Below, in pieces: positions 11,837 through 24,576 of a stretch of DNA of 64,000 nucleotides (its first letter is position 1; each line of letters opens with the position of its first letter). The notes beneath the pieces are model-generated. The model did not search any database and had not been told where the DNA came from. It saw only the letters and a list, made by a program, of their open reading frames with translations. Source of the DNA: Neopestalotiopsis rosae (lineage: Eukaryota; Ascomycota; Sordariomycetes; Amphisphaeriales; Sporocadaceae); contig JALGAS010000002.1 in the NCBI GenBank assembly GCA_023078685.1, positions 1,116,001 through 1,180,000 on the forward strand, in the 5' to 3' direction. Made by a program: the position numbers and the translations under genes.

Positions 11837-14800
11837 TGTAGTACAATGTATCGGTTCACGTTTGTGATACCGTAGATGGGTCGGTAGAGAGGCGAGGCAA
11901 AATCGGCAAAGGATTGGTTACGCCGCAAATGAGCAGTTCTCTACGTGTTTCCGAGGTGCTCGACGCTGCAAAGGGCAGGCAGGAAAGCGTCACACGTCAG
12001 CGATCTGGAGGTATGTGAGTGTCGTGCTTTCTGGGCTCCTGTTCGATAGCAGGTCTGAATCAGTGCGACAGGGAATGCGTCGGCCAAAGAGCGAATGGCT
12101 GTAAATGAATGCGCGCTATAGTTAGAGAAGCGTGACCAGCAAATAGTCGGCGGGCGATGCTTGCGAAGTAAGGTCTGCCTTCTTGGTAGGACCTTGTGCA
12201 GCGTTCGATGGCTGTAGTAGATGTGCGAACGAACGCAAATGTTTGCAACTTGACGTTGAATGAGAAAATCTAAATGTAACGAGCCAGCTGTGGTCTGTGA
12301 TTATCGTCGGCTTGGGCGCATAGAATTGTTCGGGTGCCCAATCAGATTTGCCGCGCGTCGAAGAATCACAGCCAACGTCTTTCGAAATGCGCCTCCTTCT
12401 TTGTCGCCTGACTTGCGGCCTTATTACTTTTCTTTTGTCTTTCAATTTGAGGATTTGAATAGTGATTGTGTGTTGGTACTGGAGCGTGCGCCGGGGTCCT
12501 GGAAATGGAATTCGGTAATGCCGCTCAATAGTAGTGGTGTAGATCGCCGGGCCTATGGTCCTGTGATCGAATCTCTCTTTTTTCTATTCTTCCTCTCTCG
12601 CCGCTCGCTTGGGTAGTCGCGTACTCCTTGTGAAAGGGAAAGAAAGAGAATGAGCCGGAGGATGAGAATGTTCAAAGTAGAGGAACAAGCGACAGCAAAG
12701 AAGCAGAAGTAGAAAGCAGAAGCGGCGGCGGCGACCAAAAGTTCGAAGGAGGGGAAACCGTTCACAATTAGGCGCGCCTCCAGAGGAGAGTGGGCATGAA
12801 CGAACGAACGGCTTGCCTGGGTCCTTGCAACTTGGTCCGGGTCTGGGTCGTCTGTGACTGGGTCCTTGGACTGAACTGAACTGGGGACTGGGATTTGGAA
12901 TGGGGACTGACTTGCTTGGGCTTGCAGGTCATCGGTCGGTGGTAAAAGAGGGAAAGCAAAGGCAGAGGAAGAGGGGCGCATTTCGAACCCTGGGCCGCGA
13001 GTAGAGATCCGCAGTGAGCTAGGATTGGCCCTGGTGCAGGTTTGGGGGGCAAAGGCCAGCGCCCATTCGCTCGGGGCGCGCTTTTTGGGGGAAAGTGTCT
13101 TGGTAGGTTGGTAGGTGGGTAGGTGCTCTGGAGACCGCCGCCCTTGGAACCGGTGCGCTTGAAAAGAAACGGGTGGAAAATTGACAGCCCCCAGGGCCGC
13201 CTAAGACTCCTCTTTGGGCCCCCTCCGGCCCTTTTCCCATAGGCGGGTGATTATTGGATTTTTTTGTTTCTGACTGATCAAGTGGCAGCCCGGTTCGGCT
13301 CTCTTCTCTTCCACGTACTACCACCATTAATGTGTCCTACTAGTACAGAGTATGTAGGTATGTATGGTTAATCAATAAATACTTTGTACATGAATGACGG
13401 TAGCTACATATGGTACATGTGTGGTCCGAGTAGCACACCATTTTCTCACACTATTACTATGTTGTTACAACTTGCAGTGCGAGATATCATGCAGGAATGC
13501 CGCAGCTGCGTCTGCGTCTACCTTCTTTGGGAGTTGGGCAGTCAAGTTTCTCGTGCAACTGGGGCAGTGCATTCAATGCCTTCTTCCTCGTGGCGGCAAA
13601 CGGCGGCACCTACCGACGTTTCCCTCTCTCAAACTCTCCCATCTTCCAGTATGTACCTACATAGTATGCACAAAATCCGCAGGCCATGATTGAACAAGCC
13701 AATACAAGAACGGTATCTCAAACTTGATTCGTGAGCAGGCGAATTGCTACAGGGTTGACTCGTGGGATGTGGATTCCGAGCTGGAAATGGGCTACTGCGG
13801 GCAAGGTCCCTCATCCCGAGAGCCCGCGCGCCTCTACCTGCCTTGCCCAGGCCAAGCGGCTACAGGGTATCCAGCCGGCCATGTAACCTACATTTACCAT
13901 GGTGTGGGATAAGGTGCATCTTGGGATTTTTGTTTTTTGACTTCATCCAGGATGAGACTTATAAATTGCTGTTTCAATTTACCAAGGGCCTACATGATCT
14001 TGCTCAAAAACAGATCAAAGTCAAAAGCGACATGGGGTTGGCAAAGAAGAAGAAGAAGAAGAAGAAACAGAAGAAGGAGTAACGAAGACGAAGCAGTCTT
14101 GCTCTTTCTTTTTGTCGAGTACAGTATCATGGTGACCGAGGTATCCCCTCCCCTCCTTCCACATTAGTTGTGATTAGGTTGATGTAGACAGGTAACATCG
14201 CTGTTCCTTCAGTTTCCACAATTTTGGTCCCATAACTGTGACTTGACAGCAGTCAGTGCTCATGCGAAACACTGAAGTCCGTTGCCCACAACGTCGAATC
14301 GCGATCCTCAAGCTGCGATGCTATGTTATGCCCACTGCACGATACGATCGATGGTTGGTAAAGGCGACAACTGACAGAATTATTGTTATCCGGGGACGAT
14401 AGGCTTGCACGTTTACCAAACAAGAGGTTGGAAACGAAGCCATTCTGCTGCCGCCGAATCGTCGACTACCGTAACGTAATAGGCTTTCTCCATACCCTAT
14501 CGCATTCAGGGATCCTTCTTTTGGGTATTAAAAAAAAGGCAGTATCCACATACGCATGGCACTGTTGCATTCGGCATTTCAACCATCCAGCAAAGGTCGA
14601 TGCACTCACTCATAATAAAGTCAGCTATCAAACCAAACCATCACCCATCGCATCTTCCTTCTGATATTGATTCACTTCAAACCTTTCCGGCTTCAAGTGT
14701 CACAGTGATCACACTGAAGGCTATTGCAACTTAACTTTTCATAGCCACGTACCGGCATGTCCAACGGCTTTCTACACGGCTGTGGCTCGGGGCGACGTAG

Positions 14801-17131
14801 ACGTCAACGTCACTGTCGACAGCGTCATGACAACAAGACGGCTTGACACGAACAAAGGACATCCCCCGACACGAGGTCCGTGGCGAGCCTTCCAGAAGCG
14901 GCCACTTATCGATTACACTGCAAACAAAACAAAAATGAAAACTTTCACCTCCAAAAGTTGCCATAGTCAATGTTAGGGAGGTGTGCATGTGGCTATGATG
15001 GCCAACACCCGTCACTGTTGAAACGCCAACTCCCGGAGACAATCGGGTTTGTATTCTTTAGCTCTGAATGGGCCATATACGTATCTAGTATATCTGGGCA
15101 AATCTGGGCAACACGTCTGCAATTTCCTCCTCCAAGGTCACCATCAGCCCTAATCGACCCGCCGTCGAATGCCCAGGATTCTAGCCGCTCCTGAGTCATT
15201 CACGCAAGAAGTATAAGAACAAGAGCTGGCCGCCAAAGGCCACCTGGTGGCCCAGCAGCGAATCACGGGAGCGCGCCACTGGGCTGGGAAACATAGTATG
15301 AGCTAACGGTTTTGTCAAGAACTGGGGATCTGAAGAGAAGACCTGTCTGCTGCATGTGTACGACAACCAGGTCCAAGGATGAAATCTCGGTATGACTTTC
15401 AACAACAATTATGAGCAGCCATCAAAACGATATGCATGGCAAAACGGCAAACACACAGTTGGAACCACCCATCAAAGTGATCGGCCGGCATAGAGTTTGG
15501 CCTAATGTTATTGTTTATTCCTCTTTGTCTTTGGCCGAATTGACAAACCCAAAATTGCCAAATGCTCCCACGCGGGAGTAGGAGTCGAGACAACCGACGT
15601 GAGAATCATCGTCCTCCCATCCTTCCAAGCTGTTGTGCGATACCATTCCAATATGACGATCTTTTTTTCACGTGGCACGAGCTTTGACAAGCCCCTTGCT
15701 CAGGCAGCCTCTCTGCCCAACCAGGTATGTAACCAGCAACGGATCTGCACTCCCTGACCGCATTTGCATCTTTGCACGACCTAGGCTCTCGTCTCAATAC
15801 CTAAAAGGTAGTCGTCGGCCCAGCACTGCAGCAGGTACAGAAAGCACTGCTTCCGGCGCGTGACGATAAGAAAAGACAAGAATAAAAGTATCGGACGCCA
15901 AGGCGTCTCCCCGTTGAGCCAACCTTATTATAGATCTGTGCCAAATCCGGTCCACGGAACGAACAGACACGCAAGCACAGCCATGCGTTGCCATGCATGC
16001 GACAAGATGAGAGCTTCGCAACCGCCTCCCAAAACGCCTTGGCCATTCGGAGTCAACTACTTGTGCATGTCTGTCTTGCTTTTTTCAAGTCGAGTAAACA
16101 TTGTTGCGGCAGTTTGAGCCATGGCCTACTCGACTACCATCAGTGATGACAGTTATTTTGCGCCTGGTCATAAAAAATATGACATGTGACCAAGTGTCGC
16201 ATATCCAGATGTCTTGGGCCATATTATTGAGGTAATTGCTGACCATTGCCTACGATTATGCGTATCTGGTCTTCTGAATCCCAATGAGCGTCGTACGCCT
16301 TCGAGACGATCTACCCGTTTTATGGATTCACTATCGTCAGTCTCCACGCCCACGCAATCACCATCCCGTGGATGGAGCCTTTGTCTTTTTTTTTCTTTCT
16401 CGGTAATAGCAAATCATATGCAGACGAAATAAACTCACAGTCAGCCGTTTGACGACCACAAGCATCTCAGCATGACGTAGGTATTCCATGAAGACCTAGA
16501 AATGTTTCCCTTGCTGTCCAAAGTTCCACCCTCCTCTTGCTGTTGGCGGGCGTTTCATGTTTTCTGCCCTCTCGACGGAGGTCTCAACTAGAGTACAAGT
16601 GGAACGCCAAACTGAGGGTCTTGTGAGCTGCCTCCACCAAAATTACTGAAGAAACCCCTAGCCTCATCTTGACCTACAGTAGCCTCGACTATTCTTCTGC
16701 ACGATAGCGGGGTGCAACTAAATACTATTACACAGTAGGCATGGATAGAAAACTTCCCGCGCTCCCTAGTCCCCATTGACTACTCCATTGAGAGGTTTTG
16801 TGTATCCAATAGGTGTAAGTGCGACCATGGAAAAAAGAAGACGAAAAGAAGAAAAATTGCTCATATTCATCCCTCTCCCCTCTCTTGCTTGACGCCAAGG
16901 GTTCGTGCATATTCAACGCAAGGAGTAGGCACTCGTTCTTCTCTTGGTACCATGGTCTTTTGTTTTGTTTTCGCTATCGCTGTTACACCACATCGGGGCA
17001 CGAGAAAGCCGGTACCTGGATGACGTATGGCAGGGTTTGTAGGATAGAGCAAAGACCGCATCATCCAATTGTCCAACTCCCGGCTGAAGAAGAGGAACAT
17101 AGTTAATGGAAACAAATCTACTTGTACCGTG
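11837..17131. other. Long gene-poor stretch (about 5.3 kb)
   Basis: I find no frame here with a recognisable domain or convincing codon pattern. The first kilobase or more is probably promoter and leader of the bem1-like gene. A GAA microsatellite lies at 14045-14077. Overlapping small frames at 12553-13327 (-) and 13384-13693 (+) look random. A regulatory region or non-coding transcript is possible but not visible. Confidence 0.45.
14045..14077. repeat. GAA/AAG microsatellite
   Basis: This run of about ten AAG triplets has one interruption (CAG). It lies in non-coding DNA. Confidence 0.85.
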
Positions 17132-17485
17132 CTATGTGGAATCAAATTGTCTGAATTGTTGCGGGGTTAAAGGCGGCGTTCCCAATGTATTCAAAGTCCA
17201 AGGGCCATTTGAATCACCAACAATTAATTTACCTTGAGTAGTGGGAAAGAATACTGCAGTATACCCTGGTGGTTGTTGGGTTATAAGACCCGCCGTGATA
17301 TAGACCAGGTTGTTCACGCAGATGGGTTCCCCTTGGAATTGTTCCAGAAGCAATCTCTCACCATGCGCAAACCCGGCTCTTGTTGCTTTAAGGTAGGGTA
17401 GCCATCGGATGCTGCTTGGTTCATGTCTCTGGTCGCACGCATGGCTCTTCAATGCAACATTTCTTTTAACAAAACAAAAACCCAA
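17132..17485 (-). other. Coding-like island, unrecognised
   Basis: This frame of about 117 codons has protein-like composition in its last 95 residues (for example GFAHGERLLLEQF, NNLVYITAGLI, GKLIVGDSNGPWTLNTLG). It has no good ATG at its start; several internal AG acceptors could begin an exon. It may be the last exon of a gene including the islands at 18.0-19.3 kb, or a gene remnant. No family is recognised. Confidence 0.3.
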
Positions 17486-17764
17486 GGAAGCATTTCATAT
17501 CTACAGAGTATGCTGATGGCACTCTTGATGAATAATATGACACATGCGACTTGTAAGAGTACAGCGTACAGACATCACAGAAAAGGAAAAAAACAGATTC
17601 CAAATCTTTTGTTATCGGGATCTGGGCACCGAAAATAAGAATTCCTAGTATATTCTTCCAATTCATGCGTTGAACCGCAACCCGAACAGCCCCGGATCAC
17701 CACGTTTCCGTGACGCATGGCAAGCAAGAGAGGGAGGAACGGAAATGTAGCCCGGGCAGTGAGC

Positions 17765-17802
17765 GGACACACCACACCACAACACACCACACACACACAC
17801 AC
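17765..17802. repeat. CA-rich simple repeat
   Basis: This is an irregular CACACCACA tract that ends in a pure CA run in non-coding DNA. Confidence 0.7.
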
Positions 17803-18046
17803 ATAATCTCTTCTTTTTCTTGCTTGATGGTCGGTTTTTTACCATGAAACTAGAAGTGACAATACCCCGGATTCTGAAACGACAGCCGTCCTGCCCACCA
17901 CCAACACCACCACCACTCTTTTGACAATTCTTTGGTAGTATTTGGCGGGGAAAAAGTAAAAGGGGAGGGGTGCTGTCATTTCTTACTTGCCATACTTGAT
18001 AGGTCAATTCGCTCTGTTGCTGCTAGATGACAAACTGCAATGCGAC

Positions 18047-19241
18047 TCAACCTGGATCGCGGGACTCTAACATTTTCCGAATAAAGCCGATACAGAAGGA
18101 GAGGGAAAAAGAAAAAAGTCGAGTCTTGAGGCTCAATTGATACCGCAGGGGGGCTGCATGCTCAGTCAGCCCTCGATTTCGTTTGCTTGTTCGTTGAGCA
18201 ACTGCAGGCGGTTTGATCAAAATGCTCTGAGACATTTTGCGGAGGGAGAGACCAACAGAAGACGGAGTCGGAGCCTCCATAGTCATCCACGAGTTATTGA
18301 TCACAGGAACAATAACAGAATTGAAGTTTCTCAAATTGCGGTAAGAGTTGCCTTTCAGATCAAGTGTCTTTCTTTCACATGGTAGGCTCTGATTACGTAT
18401 CAGTGAGCTTCCAAGGACATGGCTCAAAGTCCCTTTTCACAGCTTGAATCTATTGTATCTTTGTTGACTTACCGGAACATGCGGGAGTGTGAAGTATGCA
18501 TTGAGCCGGTAATCCGTCGATGAAGGGGCTCCTGGACTGCTCAACTGTGAAAGTCTTCACTCGATTTTCCATAGCAAGAACATAGGTGACGATGAACTCC
18601 TTGACGGAAACAAAAGGTTGTGGTAGTTGCTCCAAGTTTGATAATGAACAAGTAGACCTGAGAAAGTCCAAGTCAGTGCAGTTATGTGATCCATCTTGGA
18701 CTATTAAGACGTCGGAATTGGACACAGAAGCATGACGGTAGTAAATCAGATACAAGTTCGGAAAAGGTTCAGAGAAGATGTGGTTTCTATTCTCTCACTA
18801 AAAAGCAACGGAACCTTAGGTACACTATAGCGTCCTTCACCTGTTTTCCTCCATTCACAGAACCATTCCCTGACGCCAAAATCAAAGGACCGTGACTTTT
18901 CCGAGCGCCACAACCAAAGGTCCAAAAAACATAGCTTCACCGAGCTTGTCCAGTTGGGTATCATCAAGTGCAATGGACCACTTAGTCCGACGGCGCCGAA
19001 CACCATTTTCATCCACGTGAAACATGGTGACCGGAATCACCGCGTTGACGAGGCCACCCCAGCATCGCACAACGAATGCACCAGGATCATGTGACCAGTT
19101 GCGTTCATCAATAGTAGCCCTCCGTGGGCGCGTCTGGTGTCAGAATATAGACACGATGCTGAGTCGATTCATGTCTGGTACGAATTGAGTCCTCCACTTG
19201 CGGCTTCGACTATACGCCAGCCGTACAGGCGAGTCTGCCAT
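18047..19241 (-). pseudogene. Possible multi-exon gene or decayed gene, unknown function
   Basis: Several minus-strand segments read like protein but do not form one clean frame. From an ATG at 19241 a frame leads through a possible 48-base intron (GTACCA ... GACACCAG) into a segment with WSHDPGAFVVRCWGG and VIPVTMFHVDENG (about 19145-18890). A second segment (about 18890-18780) reads FDFGVREWFCEWRKTGEG in another frame. A third (about 18785-18472) includes VKEFIVTYVLAMENRV and ends at a GTAAGT donor; a matching acceptor near 18350 would continue into NSYRNLRNFNSVIVPVINN. I could not join the first and second segments with a consensus intron. So it is either a gene whose introns I misplace, or a pseudogene with a frameshift. 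No domain is recognised. Confidence 0.3.
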
Positions 19242-19430
19242 CGCTCGACGCTGCTTGGAGCCATATATGCAGTCGTGAGAAGGCTATTGTAAATATTGTC
19301 AGGCGTACTGATGACCCTGAGATGACTCGGGTTGTCACAGCGTTCACAGGAATTAGATTGTGATCGAAGTGACGCCACATATGGGGAGGAGTAAAATGTA
19401 GGGATCAAAAGAGAATGTGCAAGGGAGAAA

Positions 19431-21168
19431 TCATATTTGGCCTTTCAAGTCGACTCTGCGGAAGGCTTCTGACTTTGCTGCATCAAAGAGACCTTTGGCA
19501 TTTCCTGCCAGGAACATGATTGTGTCATCACGCTCTTCCAAGAGATGTTGTCCGTTATGATCAATGATGAACTGAGCGGCTTCGGCATCGTGCTCAAATG
19601 CCAACTCCTCGGTTACGTAACGCAATTTCAGGTCTGGTTTGTAACTGCGTCTAATGTTAGCAATGATTCGGGTACATACTGCTACCCACGGGATGGGAAA
19701 CTTACGCTCTGCACATATTCGCTAGTGCAGCCAACCGCTCACGCTTGACAAACATATCCATTAGATATGCTCCCATGTTGGGGACGTCAAGATATAATTG
19801 GAAAAATTTGTGATAGTTTCCAAGGGCAAGCGCAGAGCGAACGCTCAAGGCATGCTTGATGGCTGGCTCATCTTTATCTGCTGTGGTTAGATCCGCGATT
19901 GCGTCGTTCAACGCAGTGCGGTTTGCTGTGTGAATGAAATACAAGATACGGTACGCCTTGAATTCGACAGGGTTTCCCTTCAAACCCATAGCGTAAAGTG
20001 CACGCAACTGGGTTTGACACTGGTTATACTCACCGAGATCCCCCTTCTCCAAAGCAATACGTGCATGGATCTCGTAAACCGATACGGTGAAATCATTTCT
20101 GATGCGCTGAACAGTCAAATCCTGGCGCAACGACTTGAATTGGTCACAGATGTAGTTGTAGTTTTGCTCTTTGCGCCACTTCTTCTTCAGCAGGTCAAGT
20201 GTTTGATGAAGAATGTGCTCGGGTCGGACCATGGAAGGTTTGGGAGCTGCAGTCAAGCGAAGGTATCTTTTCTCCAAATCCGTACAGAGTCCGACTACGG
20301 GTCCAATGGTGGGCGGTGGGCTGGGCGATCGATATGTGGACTTGTAACCACCGTCAAAGCGACGTTGTCGCTTCTCTGCTTGCTTTTGGAACTTACTTTT
20401 AGCAGATTCGTCCGTGGTAGAGTGGTTATTGGTGGGCTGAGTGATGCGATCTTGGAGAGACGAGGTCTTGGTACTACGCCATGGGGTATTCTGGGCATGC
20501 TCAGAGAAGTCGCCCGACTTTCTCTTCTTGCTCTCGTTGGGCAGTGGTTTGGAGGACATTTGTGTGTGCTCCATCATGGTAGCGATAGTACCCATACTGC
20601 CGAAGCCGTGCAGGGCCTGGAGCCGTTGGGATTGGATCAAGTGCTGTGGGAGTGGCAGGTTGTCCCAGTCAATATTATACATTTGGCCACTGTCTCTGGC
20701 ATGGGCGATGGTCTCTTTGAGTTGGGCTTGCATGTCATCCCGGGACACTTCGGGGATCATATTTTTCTTTGCGAAAGATCGTTGCACATATGAGCGCACG
20801 GACTCTGGCCATTCGATCTTTTGTTCCTCTTGGTTGACTGGTTGTTGCGAGGGGGCCGGGGCAGCAGATTGTGGTGGATTAGCAGGAACGGCATATGCGT
20901 TGGTATACGATGGCTGAGATGCAAAAGGCTGGGCGAAACCGCCAGTACGGACAGGAACAGACGTGTAGGCTGTAGCAGCTGTGTACAAAGGCATGTTAGC
21001 ATCGTGCGATATCTTGTAATGAAAACGACGGGATATCCGAGCCAGGGGAAAGCGCCGAGTAGATGGGGTAGAGGATAGGGAATGACGGGATGACGCACTC
21101 TGAGAATTACCATATGTCGCACCTGGTTGAACACCGGGCGCCGGCGGTGCGGGCGTCCACGAAAACAT
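19431..21168 (-). CDS. SAC3/GANP-family protein (Thp3/LENG8-like)
   Basis: Three exons (21168-21111, 20978-19706, 19644-19431) encode about 514 residues. The C-terminal half (about residues 265-500) matches the SAC3/GANP/THP3 fold: FKSLRQDLTVQRI, VSVYEIHARIALEKGDL, a run of helical repeats, then LGNYHKFFQLY. The N-terminus is a disordered Pro/Ala/Gln region with basic stretches (KQAEKRQRRFDGG). Members of this group (yeast Thp3, human LENG8) act with a CSN12-type partner in the nucleus on transcription elongation and mRNA processing, unlike the larger Sac3 of TREX-2. Intron 1 (132 bases) has a GCTAAC branch point; intron 2 uses GTAAGT. The gene is divergent from VPS36 and shares an 885-base promoter region with it. 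Confidence 0.87.
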
Positions 21169-22053
21169 GGCGACTTGTGGGTGTCTCGGTCGTTCCGTGT
21201 ATTGCTTGTTTTTTCGTCTCTCGACAGTTAGTACGGGAATCTGCGGAATCTAGGACTCGAGCGTCGATGGCTCTGGTATCAAGTGGAGTGGCGAAAAAAA
21301 TATCTGATCACGACCACGTCATTCGATGTGTCGGTGGTGACCGGTCTGGGCTGTAGAGCGACGACGAGAATGGTGATGGTTTTCTTGCGTGATGATGGGT
21401 GAAAAGAAAATCAGTGCTGTGGTGAGGTGAGAAGAAAGTCTAGCAGTTGGGCGCCGGGGACAATGAGCGGAGTTCAAGTTGGCCTGATGAGTGGATATTT
21501 GTCAGGGAGAACGTGAGTGGAAGGCGCTAAAAAGTGTTCCCCACCTTTTGGAGCGCGCGTCGAGTGAAAAGGTATTTTGGCGCTGGGCACTTTGCGCATC
21601 TGCCTTTATTAGCACCTCGAGCAGCTGCCCATGAACTCGGTTCACTTAATGAAACTCAGGTTGGCAGCGGCAGTACCATAAAGATCCTTGAAGTACTTTA
21701 AGTTCTACCTGGACAGGCTCAGTTTCGGCCAGAGTCCCTCCCGTTTATGCGACCTGGTTAATCCTGTAAGTCGCTGCCTGCAAAAACCTAGCACTTTAAT
21801 GATGCTCAAGTGCACTCCATGTGATCATCCGCCATCCAAAGCAATAGCGCTCGCCAAGGGACATACCTACTGGCCCATGCCCAAAAGACCGGGGTAGATC
21901 AATGAACGGTACACTGATACCTACAAGGTAGTCCCTCCGCATATGTAACATATCAACGACGACAGCCAAGTTATCTCTTTCCCCAAACACTGATAGCAAC
22001 ACTGGATTTGCTCGACAATCCATATATATTTTCCTCCCCGAACGACATGACGA
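21169..22053. promoter_or_regulatory. Divergent promoter between SAC3-like gene and VPS36
   Basis: The region between two head-to-head start codons contains no supported gene. It must carry both promoters. TTTGGCGC near 21575 resembles an E2F/MBF-like core, but I attach little weight to it. Confidence 0.5.
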
Positions 22054-24226
22054 ATGTTTCTAAAACATATCGATCTAACTACAGCCCTGCGGCCAGCTTA
22101 TCTACCCGATGAAGTGCTGCTCTTTGTCCAGGACAATGTGGGGTTATATGAGGGGTGAGTACATTCACTGTCGCCTCTGCTGCTTCACGACATTTTGCTT
22201 CTTCTGCCGTGCTCCCTGGGAATCTGCTGCTGCCGGCATGGGAGCGATTATAATTCTATTCCCACTTGGTTCTGCCATTTGTTAAGTCTGCGCCGCTGAC
22301 CAGAAACACTTCTCAAGCAAATTCAAACTGCCAAACAACCAGAATGGCCAGGTCTATTTGACGTCGCATCGCATCTGCTATGTCGACAAACAAGAACCAC
22401 GCAAACATTCCGTCGCACTCAACCTCAAGGATGTGGAGAAATACGAGCACTATGTAGGGATATTGTCATTCTCGAGAGCGATGACAGCGCTTCTGACTGA
22501 CCGTGAACAGGCCGGCTTCCTCAAGTCCTCGCCCAAGGTAACACTGATACCGAAAGTGACAAAGCGATCTTCGTTGGCATCACAGGCCGCAACCAGGGGT
22601 CATACTCCGACGGGAAGTGGCTCGGCTTCCCCAGCGCCAGGAACTGATCCCCGAAATCGATCCACGGCCCCGACTCCGTCTCCAGCGACGGCGGCTACGT
22701 GGGTCTGCACCATCTGCAGCTTTTCGAACCCGGTCCCGTCCAACTTCGACCCTACACTCGCAAGTGAGCACACGCCTTTGCCGCCATGCCTGGCTTGTGG
22801 TATCAAACCTGCCTTATCACACATTCTGAAAGCGAGCATCTCCAACGCCACTGGCAGACAGGCTTCCAACTCTATCTCCAGCATTAGCAGTCCGCTCCCA
22901 TTGCGTCCAAACCTCCCAGCAAGCGTAGATTCTTCTCAGAGGAATTCACCTTTTCCACCTGCGCCAAATCAGCCGAGTACCATTACTGCGGACGATGGAT
23001 TCCAGTGTCCCAGATGCACATTTCTCAACCACCCCTCGCTGCTGTCCTGCGAGATTTGCGGTTCGCCCCTAATATCACATGATGTTCCGCAGCAGGTGAT
23101 TCAGGAACGAGATCAACCCAGGATTGATTCGCCTGGCCCCATGCTCAACCCCGGAAATGCCATTGGTATGGACGGTCATGAAAGTGTAAAGATATCTTTC
23201 CGGGGCGGAGGTGGAGGGGACAAGATCTTCGTTGAGCGGCTGAAGGGCTCACTGACACAACGGAAATGGCTGCTCCACGAGGCGCCCCCCGTTCCCAACA
23301 GTAGCAGAGGCGGCATCGACTCATCAGATTCCTTGTCTAGATCGGGATCAGGGGCAGGCCGGAGGAAGACTGCCGGCATTGCTGGACTTGAGCAAATGGG
23401 TCTCGACAGGCGGAAGAACAATGAACTGATCATCGGAGATGCTTTTGAGGACCTCGACGCTCTCATGGCTTCTGGCAAACAGATTGTTGCGCTTGCAGAG
23501 TCTCTGGCTCGTCAAACTAAGAATGGCACAGACGGCGCAAACTCTGAAGTCAATGCTCTGCTCGCAGAGTCAGCAAGCGAACTTGGCCTTGTGACCACCA
23601 AGGATATAGTTGGGGGTGGAAGCGGCTCCGGTGCCGAGAACCTTTACTTGTCAGAGTTGGCGAGAAACTTGGCCGAGTTCTTAACCGATGATGCCCGAGG
23701 CGTTCTGAGAAAGGCGGGAGGTATCATGAGCTTGGTCGATCTTTGGGCAGTTTTCAATAGAGCTCGAGGAGGAGTGGAGCTAGTCAGTCCCAACGACTTT
23801 GAAAAAGCCGCGCGACTGTGGGAGAAACTCAAGCTCCCGGTGCGTCTGAGGACGTTCAAGAGCGGAGTCCTTGTGGTGCAGGGGCGCGACAGAACCGACG
23901 ACACTACGATCAAGGCATTGCTTGCCTGGTTGCGAGACCTGCATGACATACCGCCTGACCGAGACGTCCCTTGGGATTGGCAAGAGTTTGGACGCGGCGT
24001 CACGGCGCAAGATACTGCCGAAAGGTTTGGCTGGAGCATTGGCGTGGCTGAAGAAGAGCTCGAAATGGCTGAAGAACGTGGTGTGCTCTGTCGTGAGGAA
24101 GGAATCGAGGGTCTCAGATTTTGGGAAAACTATATTGATACAGGAGAGCATCGCGACCGCCGCTCGCGCCCAAAGACGGAGGCGGATGATATCCTCAAAG
24201 CTTTGAACAAGTCTGGCTTCATCTAG
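22054..24226 (+). CDS. vps36: ESCRT-II subunit Vps36
   Basis: Three exons (22054-22154, 22318-22453, 22511-24226) encode about 650 residues. The N-terminal GLUE domain begins FLKHIDLTTALRPAYLP and continues through RICYVDKQEPRKHSVAL. It is interrupted by two NZF-type zinc fingers, TWVCTICSFSNP ... CLACG (about 145-185) and FQCPRCTFLNHPSLLSCEICG (about 250-275), as in yeast Vps36. The C-terminal EAP30 winged-helix region spans about residues 370-640. Vps36 binds phosphoinositides and ubiquitin and nucleates ESCRT-II for sorting cargo into multivesicular bodies. The acceptor of intron 1 (CTCAAG) and removal of intron 2 restore the expected GLUE continuity (YEHYAGFLKSSPK). Intron 2 is 57 bases with no in-frame stop. 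Confidence 0.94.
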
Positions 24227-24576
24227 AAGCATTGAAACAATAAATCTAATTTATGATACACCCGGGGCACTTTGCGCATTTCAAACTTTGCGCCGCGGTG
24301 GAGGAGCTGCTGGTGACACTTAGTTTCATAGATGCTGTTTGCAAGAATATGAGATCAAAAGCTAAATCATTCCTGGGTCTCTATGTAACCTTTCTAGAAT
24401 CTAGCACTCTATACTTTTCTATCAAGTGCATACAAAGTCTATATCATTGATCATTAGACATTAGACATCAATGGGACCGTTTCGCAAATCCACCCAATCA
24501 AACTCGCTCATCGCAGCGTGGAAAGCCAAAGCTTTCACAGCCGCATCATTTCCTGTTATACAATGATTTCATCTCT
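24227..24576. other. Short convergent intergenic spacer
   Basis: These 350 bases lie between the 3' ends of two convergent genes. I see only likely polyadenylation regions, including an AATAAA-like sequence just after the vps36 stop codon. Confidence 0.5.

Noticed and set aside
12970..12990. B-box-like sequence GGTTCGAAATG as part of a tRNA gene
   Set aside because: The flanks do not form an acceptor stem or anticodon arm, and no A box is seen at the right distance. I found no tRNA elsewhere by eye.
19930..20793. 287-codon plus-strand open frame
   Set aside because: It is antisense to the SAC3/GANP-family gene and has no motif.
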